From contig JAERRQ010000288.1 in NCBI GenBank assembly GCA_016735355.1, forward strand, positions 1-6,064: DNA of 6,064 nucleotides. The letters are read 5' to 3'. A program made the translations under genes and the position numbers. This document shows, one piece after another, positions 1-4,561 of the stretch. This DNA comes from Desulfobacterales bacterium. GTDB taxonomy: Bacteria; Desulfobacterota; Desulfobacteria; Desulfobacterales; BuS5. The stretch's first letter is position 1, and every line of letters begins with the position of its first letter. The notes below the pieces were generated by a model. That model was not told the DNA's origin. It saw only the letters and a list, made by a program, of their open reading frames with translations, and made no database searches.

Positions 1-1
1 T

Positions 2-103
2 TCAAAAAAAATTCCCATTGATATTTTCCCGATAAGATCCAATGCTGGTGATGCGTCGATTCTCTCTGAAATAGAAAATGGAGAGGTGGTATATGAAAAA
101 TGA
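2..103 (+). CDS. MNT-type nucleotidyltransferase domain protein, C-terminal fragment (5' end outside window)
   Basis: An open frame enters from the left edge and ends at TGA 101-103, giving 33 residues that begin SKKIPIDIFPIRSN and end GEVVYEK. The hydrophobic 'IPIDIF' strand followed by an acidic helix and a 'G-x-V-V/L-Y-E' ending is the usual C-terminus of small minimal nucleotidyltransferases (PF01909-like), which are about 100-130 residues long. The catalytic GSxxxG...DxD part would lie upstream and is not visible. The stop codon overlaps the start of the next gene, a HEPN protein, and MNT/HEPN pairs are classically coupled in this order. In characterised MNT/HEPN systems the nucleotidyltransferase acts as antitoxin by modifying the HEPN toxin. 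The assignment rests on the short tail plus the context, so it is moderately sure. Confidence 0.65.
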   Translation, partial: SKKIPIDIFPIRSNAGDASILSEIENGEVVYEK

Positions 104-515
104 AACAAAAATCTGGCTGGATTATGCTGCTGAAAATATCGAATCCGCCCGAATTTTACTGAACAGCAATCTTTTCAATTCCTGCCTGCAGAATGTTCAA
201 CAATGTGTTGAAAAGCTGTTGAAAGCTGTTTTTGTGGAACTTTCCGCCAAACTCATTAAAACGCACAGCATCTCCAGGTTAACACAAGTATTGGCGGATA
301 AAGGTGTGGCGGCAGATATTACCGATGATGAATGCGATCTCCTCGACACCATCTATTTGCCTTCTAAATATCCCATTGGCAGCGTTATTCCCGATTATGA
401 ACCGGATGCTGATATTTGCCGAGAGTGTGTGGGCATTGCCCACCGTGTAGAAAAATCAGTAAAAGTAATTATCGCAAAAATCGGAGGGGAAAAAGAGACG
501 ACCCTAAAGAGTTAA
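93..515 (+). CDS. HEPN domain protein (probable toxin-like partner of the MNT protein)
   Basis: A 140-residue, mostly helical protein with HEPN (PF05168-type) hallmarks. CLQNVQQCVEKLLKA (31-45) matches the helix usually written HAQQAAEKALKA, KTHSISRL (56-63) matches the conserved K-T-H-x-L stretch, and YLPSKYP (88-94) matches the conserved R/K-Y-P turn. The last helix carries R110 and H117 (R-x6-H), which fits the R-x4-6-H motif of HEPN ribonucleases, although this family does not always keep that motif. I chose ATG 93 rather than in-frame ATG 78 because GGAGAGGTGG (80-89) sits just before it as a ribosome binding site; using 78 would add five residues and leave that site inside the gene. The start overlaps the upstream stop by 11 bases, which indicates translational coupling. 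Such pairs act as toxin–antitoxin or phage-defence modules; RNA cleavage by this protein is not shown by the sequence. Confidence 0.85.
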   Translation: MKNETKIWLDYAAENIESARILLNSNLFNSCLQNVQQCVEKLLKAVFVELSAKLIKTHSISRLTQVLADKGVAADITDDECDLLDTIYLPSKYPIGSVIPDYEPDADICRECVGIAHRVEKSVKVIIAKIGGEKETTLKS

Positions 516-554
516 AATAATTGTAAACGTTCACATTACAAGCGACAAAGTTTC

Positions 555-568
555 CAATTTATAAATTG
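555..568. repeat. 14-base perfect palindrome
   Basis: CAATTTATAAATTG reads identically on both strands. It lies 40 bases after the HEPN stop codon and touches the left arm of the larger inverted-repeat element. Its all-A/T core makes it a weak hairpin with no loop, so it fits a dimeric protein site or a repeat boundary better than a terminator. No function can be assigned. Confidence 0.5.
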
Positions 569-711
569 AATTTTGGGCTATCAACGTAAGGCGGGCCAGC
601 TATTTTGGTGGATTCGTCGCTTACGCTCCTTAATCCTACGATTCAAGATAGCAACGTAAGTTTGTAGGGTGGATTAAGCGAATCGAATCCACCGAAACCT
701 GTAAATTCAAT
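565..711. repeat. Composite inverted-repeat element (REP/MITE-like)
   Basis: Several nested complementary arms are visible. ATTGAATTT (565-573) pairs with AAATTCAAT (703-711), GCTATC (577-582) with GATAGC (647-652), GGTGGATTCG (607-616) with CGAATCCACC (684-693), and CTTAATCC (629-636) with GGATTAAG (671-678). The sequence around 606-639 and the stretch 664-693 are diverged inverted copies of one short unit. The right copy folds alone into an 8-base perfect stem (GGTGGATT 668-675 with AATCCACC 686-693) and a 10-base loop. CAACGTAAG occurs as a direct repeat at 582-590 and 652-660. From general knowledge, 'GTAGGGTGGATTAAGCG...AATCCACC' units are dispersed palindromic repeats in many bacterial genomes. 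No transposase is present, so it would be a non-autonomous or REP-type element. Its outer limits are uncertain. Confidence 0.6.
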
Positions 712-785
712 CAGCCATAAAGCCAAAATGGCGGAAAGTCTCCCGCTTTAAGTTGGTAGCCGAATTTTATTATATTTTTCAACCG

Positions 786-816
786 ATAACTGTGAACCGA
801 CAACCGTGAACGGTTA
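786..816. repeat. Tandem 14-mer with AACCGT/ACGGTT dyad, copy 1
   Basis: Units ATAACTGTGAACCG (786-799) and ACAACCGTGAACGG (800-813) match at 11 of 14 positions. The second unit with the following TTA contains a perfect dyad, AACCGT (802-807) GA ACGGTT (810-815). The 16 bases 801-816 recur exactly at 4535-4550. Short 'GTGAACGG'-type intergenic repeats are, from general recollection, common in Desulfobacterota genomes. It could be a dispersed simple repeat or a protein binding site; the sequence cannot decide. Confidence 0.6.
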
Positions 817-911
817 TAAATAATTTTACATAAAGTATTTTTGGGCGCATGTCGCGGCTCTGGGTGGATACAGCACCGAAAAAACCGGGGAGATTATTTT
901 GTGATTAAAGG

Positions 912-940
912 TTGGAACTTGGAGATTATGGTATTATACT
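912..940 (+). promoter_or_regulatory. Candidate sigma-70-type promoter of the prkA operon
   Basis: TTGGAA (912-917) matches 4 of 6 bases of the -35 consensus and TATACT (935-940) matches 5 of 6 of the -10 consensus, with an ideal 17-base spacer. Transcription would start near 947, leaving an AT-rich leader of about 120 bases before the prkA start. It is the best housekeeping-type promoter I can see in the intergenic region. A stationary-phase sigma factor could also use such a -10 box. Confidence 0.45.
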
Positions 941-961
941 ATTAAGTAGAGTGTTTTTTTA

Positions 962-977
962 AGGCATATTTTTTGCT
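962..977 (+). promoter_or_regulatory. Candidate sigma-54 (-24/-12) promoter motif
   Basis: AGGCATATTTTTTGCT contains the invariant GG (963-964) and GC (975-976) at exactly 10 bases spacing. The -12 half TTGCT is a full match to TTGCW, while the -24 half AGGCAT matches 4 of 6 of TGGCAC. Transcription would begin near 988. Nitrogen-starvation control of yeaG-yeaH by NtrC in E. coli makes a sigma-54 site biologically plausible. The region is T-rich, so a chance match is quite possible and no convincing enhancer site was found. Confidence 0.35.
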
Positions 978-978
978 T

Positions 979-1017
979 TTAGTATTTTAGTTTAATGTTA
1001 GTATATTTTAGTTTAAT
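979..1017. repeat. Pair of AT-rich direct repeats in the prkA leader
   Basis: TTAGTATTTTAGTTTAAT (979-996) is repeated at 998-1017 with two extra bases inside. The shared 12-mer TTTTAGTTTAAT starts at 985 and 1006, exactly 21 bases or two helical turns apart. A shorter GTTTAAT echo occurs at 1023-1029. The phasing suits a protein binding two sites on one DNA face, downstream of both promoter candidates, but AT-rich slippage could also make such copies. Confidence 0.5.
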
Positions 1018-1065
1018 TTTTCGTTTAATATACATTAATCCCATCAAACGAATATGGGAGGGAGC

Positions 1066-3138
1066 ATGGCTGATTTAAAAGAGATTAAACCGAACCGAAC
1101 TCTTGAGTATCATCTCAACGCAGTAAAAGAGGGCGAGCGATCCTTTGAAAATGCCTTCCAGGCTGTGTCCAGGATGATTCTGGAGGATGAGATCGAAAAA
1201 GTTGTTGTAAAAGGTATCACCACTTATAATTACAAAATTTTCAACCGCGGGGCAAAGCATGTAATAGGCATGTATGATGAGATTAATAGTTTTGTATCCT
1301 TTGTCAAGGATGCCGCTGAAGGAGGCTCTTCCAAAGAAATGGCTTATGTCCTTGTGGGTGAGCCGGGCAATGGCAAGACTTTTTTTGTGGAATTTTTATG
1401 CTCCTTGTACCGTAAATTTCTCTCGAACGACAAAAATCGTAAATATTCTTTCAAATTACACAATCTTGACAAAGTCGGTGGTTATGGAAGGATTCCCACA
1501 ATTGAATCACAGACATACGAAGATCCTATGATTCTTGCGATGAATCTTTATGAAGATCCTGACAAAAATAGAAATTTTTTATCCGAAAAAATCGGTTTTT
1601 CTGATTCGGAAATCGAAAAACTTTATAGAAACTACCGACCCCTGGGCGCGTGCACTGGATATATCTGGAATGATATCCAGGTTTATATGGACGGCAATAT
1701 GGATGATATCTTGAAATGTATAGAGATCGTGCCGGTTCCGCTTATTGAAAGTCTGGGAACCATTACAGGTAAATATCCTGCCAAAGATAAAATCACCTCT
1801 TCATCTGTGGACCTTCTAGGGGAAGAGTCTATACAGCGCCTGCTTCATATTACAGATACAAGTAATCCTTATCGTTTTGATCTTAAACGCGGTGCGCTTG
1901 CACGGGTGGCTGGCGGCGGAATTCATTTCAGCGATGAAATTTTCAAGAATAAGAGAGACCTGGTGCAGGTCTACCTTGGTGTTATCCAAAATCGGAACAT
2001 TGAGATCGACGGCTTTAAGTGGCCTATAGATACTCTTATAATAGCCACCAGTAATAATTCGGAATTTAACCGGTTTCTGTCGGAAAAGGAGGAAGCTCCT
2101 ATTGTTGACAGGTGTCGTATCTCCCATGTTTCCCATAACACTGATTACAAACTGCAGGAGAAACTTACTGCATATGCCATCGGCAGTGAAACAAAAACCA
2201 CCCTGGATAATGAGAAACTGCATCAGGATCCCAACCTTAACTACGCAGCTTCTTTGGCTGCTGTTCTTACTCGTCTCCCAAGATCGGAAAAACTTACTCC
2301 TATTGAAACAATGAAACTGGCTGCGGGTGAAATAGCAGGTGAAAAAAGCATCAAGGCCCTGGCCGAAGTTATAGATACATTAAACCAGGATCCTGAAATT
2401 ACCAACAGATTCGGCCAAAAAGGGCTTGGCCAGCGTAATCTTGGAAGAGCCATTCAACTTATGCTCGAAAGCTCCGAAACAAATGAAGGCAAGTGTATGT
2501 TTGCATATAATGTCTTTAAGGCGGTTGAGAGGATTATCCTCGATTATGTATCAGAAGCCAATGACAGGGCAAAATACCTTGAAGATCTTAAAACAGCCAA
2601 GGGCTTGTATCGCGAAAGGATCATGACCGAGATGTTCAATGCCTATATGGATGAGCCGCATGCCATTAAAAAGGATGTTATGAACTACGTCAACATGATC
2701 ATAGGGATTGACGCAGAAAATCTGGGGCCGGACAAGATGTGGAAATATAAAGACCCCCAGACCGGCGAACTTAAGGCCATGAAAATTGATGAGCGCTATA
2801 TCAAGAGCGTGGAAGAGCAACTGGGGCTCAAGACCGAGGAACAGCGGAATACATTCCGGACGACCATTCGAAAGATTTACGGTCAAAAACTTTCCGTAGA
2901 TCCTGATTATGATTTTATGGATAATCTGGAGCTGGTAAAAGCTGTTACCGATGTCAGGCTCAAGTCTGATATATCCGGAGCGGGAAGTCTTATCGGTGCT
3001 CTTGCAAACAGAACCAACGAGGAGAACCAGAAGCTGTACGACCGGATGATAGATACAATGCTGACAAAATTAAACTATTGCAAGACTTGCGCTCAGAAAA
3101 CCATAGAATACTTCTGTACCCAGGAGGATGAAAAGTAG
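1066..3138 (+). CDS. prkA: PrkA/YeaG-family AAA+ ATPase and protein-kinase-like protein
   Basis: A 690-residue cytosolic protein, slightly longer than E. coli YeaG or Bacillus PrkA (about 630-645). The AAA+ module shows a Walker A loop GEPGNGKT (98-105), a Walker B-like strand GGIHFSDE (284-291), a sensor-like strand LIIATSNNSEF (324-334) and VDRCRIS (347-353) with R349 and R351 in the arginine-finger region. QTYEDPMIL (149-157) sits where PrkA proteins carry a conserved C-P-x-x-E-x-P-L segment. The C-terminal third (about 535-690) follows the PrkA C-terminal domain, including DPQTGELKAMKIDERYIKSV and the closing YCKTCAQKTIEYF. Family members have been reported as serine kinases and, in Bacillus, as an ATP-dependent protease, so the biochemical role is open. 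ATG 1066 is preferred to ATG 1054 because GGGAGGGAG (1056-1064) precedes it as ribosome binding site. The gene ends 9 bases before yeaH. Both the Walker B and CP-motif regions are noticeably diverged. Confidence 0.9.
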   Translation: MADLKEIKPNRTLEYHLNAVKEGERSFENAFQAVSRMILEDEIEKVVVKGITTYNYKIFNRGAKHVIGMYDEINSFVSFVKDAAEGGSSKEMAYVLVGEPGNGKTFFVEFLCSLYRKFLSNDKNRKYSFKLHNLDKVGGYGRIPTIESQTYEDPMILAMNLYEDPDKNRNFLSEKIGFSDSEIEKLYRNYRPLGACTGYIWNDIQVYMDGNMDDILKCIEIVPVPLIESLGTITGKYPAKDKITSSSVDLLGEESIQRLLHITDTSNPYRFDLKRGALARVAGGGIHFSDEIFKNKRDLVQVYLGVIQNRNIEIDGFKWPIDTLIIATSNNSEFNRFLSEKEEAPIVDRCRISHVSHNTDYKLQEKLTAYAIGSETKTTLDNEKLHQDPNLNYAASLAAVLTRLPRSEKLTPIETMKLAAGEIAGEKSIKALAEVIDTLNQDPEITNRFGQKGLGQRNLGRAIQLMLESSETNEGKCMFAYNVFKAVERIILDYVSEANDRAKYLEDLKTAKGLYRERIMTEMFNAYMDEPHAIKKDVMNYVNMIIGIDAENLGPDKMWKYKDPQTGELKAMKIDERYIKSVEEQLGLKTEEQRNTFRTTIRKIYGQKLSVDPDYDFMDNLELVKAVTDVRLKSDISGAGSLIGALANRTNEENQKLYDRMIDTMLTKLNYCKTCAQKTIEYFCTQEDEK

Positions 3139-3147
3139 GGGGACGGC

Positions 3148-4524
3148 ATGGACCCAAAACTCTTGAAATATTTTAACAGGATAAAAGATAGGGGCCTTAC
3201 ACCCGAGCGGGAAAGGATAATCCTCAAGGAACTGCATGACAACCGCACCCATAATGATCCCGGTGGTTTTCAAAATATCATTCCCGCCTCACCGCCATTC
3301 GGCGGCCTTTACAGCTATAATGATCTATTAATGCTTCAAGCCTTGTCGGAACCCTTGGCCTCATATACGCTTAGGCTTAAATCCCTGGATGAACTCCTGG
3401 AACGTGATAAAAAGCGGGAAGAAGACGGGTTTCCCCGCAAGATCAGGGTTGGCCGGTTAATTAAACCCGGGAAAAGCGGCAAAGATAAAATTGTTGTTGT
3501 TCCTACCACCGTGGAGGAGAAGTTTCTGCACGACTCCATCCGGGAGACTTCGGAAGAAGAGGCATCTTCAGGAGGATCAGGAGAAGGAGAAGAAGGAGAG
3601 ATTATAGGTGAGCAGCCGGTGCATGAACAGGGTGGTTCAGGAACCGGCCCGGGTGAAGGAGAAGGAGGCCCCCACGAAATGGAGTCGAATGCTTATGATA
3701 TTGGAAAAATTCTGTCTGAGCATTTTGAATTGCCGAATCTTAAAGACAAAGGGAAAAAACGTTTTCTGTCCCGTTATACATATGACATGACCGACATAAA
3801 TCGTGGATTCGGCCAGTTTCTTGATAAAAAAGCCACTTTGCGTCAAATTGTTGAAACCAATATAAGCCTTGGGAATCTTCCTGATCCGGAAAATATCGAT
3901 CCCACCGGTTTTCTGATTTCACCAAGGGATAAGATATATCGGATACTCTCCCGGGAAAAGGATTATGAATCCCAGGCGATGGTCTTTTTTTTAAGAGATT
4001 ACTCCGGTTCAATGAGCGGTAAACCGACTCAGCTGGTAGTGGCACAGCATGTCCTGCTTTACAGCTGGCTGCTCTATCAGTATGATAAACGGGTGGAGTC
4101 GCGTTTTATCCTGCATGATACTGATGCTACTGAGGTTCCTGATTTCTACACCTATTACAACTCAAAGGTGGCAGGCGGCACAAAGGTTTTTGCTGCTTTC
4201 CGGCTGCTTAACGAAATAGTTGAAAAGGAGAGTCTGGCCCGGGATTATAATATATATATATTTTATGGAACCGACGGCGACGATTGGGACACAGGAGGCA
4301 AGGAGGCTGTTCCGGAATTAAAAGAAATGCTGACCTATTCCAACCGAACCGGAATCACCATAGTGGAACATTCCTACGGATCGAGCGGGAACACGGAAGT
4401 TGAAAAATATGTTAAAAAATCGGGCTTTCTTGAAAAGCATCCCGACCTGCTCCGGATGGATGTTATGAAGTCGGATGCGGATGAGCCGCGTTTGATCGAA
4501 GGCATAAAAAAACTTATCTCATAA
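3148..4524 (+). CDS. yeaH: YeaH/YhbH-family (DUF444) protein with von Willebrand A-like domain
   Basis: A 458-residue protein with two parts. The N-terminal 130 residues are charged and include GGLYSYNDLLMLQAL (52-66) and LRLKSLDELLERDKKR (75-90). A Gly/Glu-rich flexible linker (about 133-178) follows. The C-terminal half (about 275-458) is a VWA-type fold with a MIDAS motif DYSGSM (284-289), the matching Thr in GGTKVF (343-348) and GTDGDDWD (374-381). These blocks correspond to D-V-S-G-S-M, G-G-T and S-D-G-D-N-W in E. coli YeaH, so metal-ion binding is likely. GGGGGA (3138-3143), partly within the prkA stop, acts as the ribosome binding site, which suggests translational coupling. The family is nearly always encoded beside prkA, as here, and probably works with it. 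The N-terminal part looks diverged from textbook YeaH and YhbH. Confidence 0.92.
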   Translation: MDPKLLKYFNRIKDRGLTPERERIILKELHDNRTHNDPGGFQNIIPASPPFGGLYSYNDLLMLQALSEPLASYTLRLKSLDELLERDKKREEDGFPRKIRVGRLIKPGKSGKDKIVVVPTTVEEKFLHDSIRETSEEEASSGGSGEGEEGEIIGEQPVHEQGGSGTGPGEGEGGPHEMESNAYDIGKILSEHFELPNLKDKGKKRFLSRYTYDMTDINRGFGQFLDKKATLRQIVETNISLGNLPDPENIDPTGFLISPRDKIYRILSREKDYESQAMVFFLRDYSGSMSGKPTQLVVAQHVLLYSWLLYQYDKRVESRFILHDTDATEVPDFYTYYNSKVAGGTKVFAAFRLLNEIVEKESLARDYNIYIFYGTDGDDWDTGGKEAVPELKEMLTYSNRTGITIVEHSYGSSGNTEVEKYVKKSGFLEKHPDLLRMDVMKSDADEPRLIEGIKKLIS

Positions 4525-4534
4525 TATGAATCGG

Positions 4535-4550
4535 CAACCGTGAACGGTTA
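4535..4550. repeat. AACCGT/ACGGTT dyad repeat, copy 2, between yeaH and spoVR
   Basis: CAACCGTGAACGGTTA is an exact 16-base copy of 801-816, and the match extends to 18 of 19 bases over 4532-4550. It contains the perfect dyad AACCGT (4536-4541) GA ACGGTT (4544-4549) and fills most of the 37-base gap between the yeaH stop and the spoVR start. In RNA the two-base loop is too tight for the full stem, and no T-run follows, so it is not an obvious terminator. It may be a dispersed repeat, a DNA-binding site or an mRNA processing point. Confidence 0.65.
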
Positions 4551-4561
4551 ATAGGAATGTT

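Larger units (their letters stand above)
516..1065. other. Long intergenic region, repeat-rich then AT-rich leader of the prkA operon
   Basis: About 550 bases without a convincing gene. From left to right it holds a 14-base perfect palindrome (555-568), a composite inverted-repeat element (about 565-711), a possible weak hairpin pairing TAAAGC (718-723) with GCTTTA (745-750), the tandem 14-mer with dyad (786-816), and a stretch at 830-945 whose frames give short peptides only. It ends in a very AT-rich leader with two promoter candidates and direct repeats (912-1029). No clear GC-rich hairpin followed by a T-run was seen after the HEPN gene, so its terminator is not identified. The repeats separate the toxin–antitoxin-type pair from the prkA operon, so the two blocks are probably independent transcription units. 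Confidence 0.7.

Noticed and set aside
78..92. ATG 78 as the HEPN start
   Set aside because: It would place the strong GGAGAGGTGG site inside the gene, and it lacks a good upstream site of its own.
668..693. Hairpin GGTGGATT/AATCCACC as a terminator for the HEPN gene
   Set aside because: It is over 150 bases past the stop codon, has no T-run after it and belongs to a larger repeat.
863..877. GGTG-N7-CACC as an NtrC binding site
   Set aside because: NtrC sites have GCACC before GGTGC; here the arms are in the opposite order, so it is only a generic dyad.
849..908. Tiny 19-residue plus-strand open frame starting at ATG 849
   Set aside because: No ribosome binding site precedes it, it resembles no known peptide, and it overlaps the candidate transposase remnant and promoter region.
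937..960. Weak TACT/AGTA hairpin followed by a T-run as a terminator
   Set aside because: The stem is only four A/T-rich pairs, and a promoter -10 box explains the position better.
516..1065. CRISPR array, tRNA or other structured RNA gene in the long gap
   Set aside because: The repeats are inverted or two-copy without regular spacers, and no tRNA-like cloverleaf or recognised riboswitch pattern was seen by eye.
1816..2223. 135-codon open frame on the minus strand inside prkA
   Set aside because: It lies opposite a well-supported PrkA coding region, resembles no known family and is explained by codon bias of the sense gene. The other antisense frames in 1075-4045 are the same.
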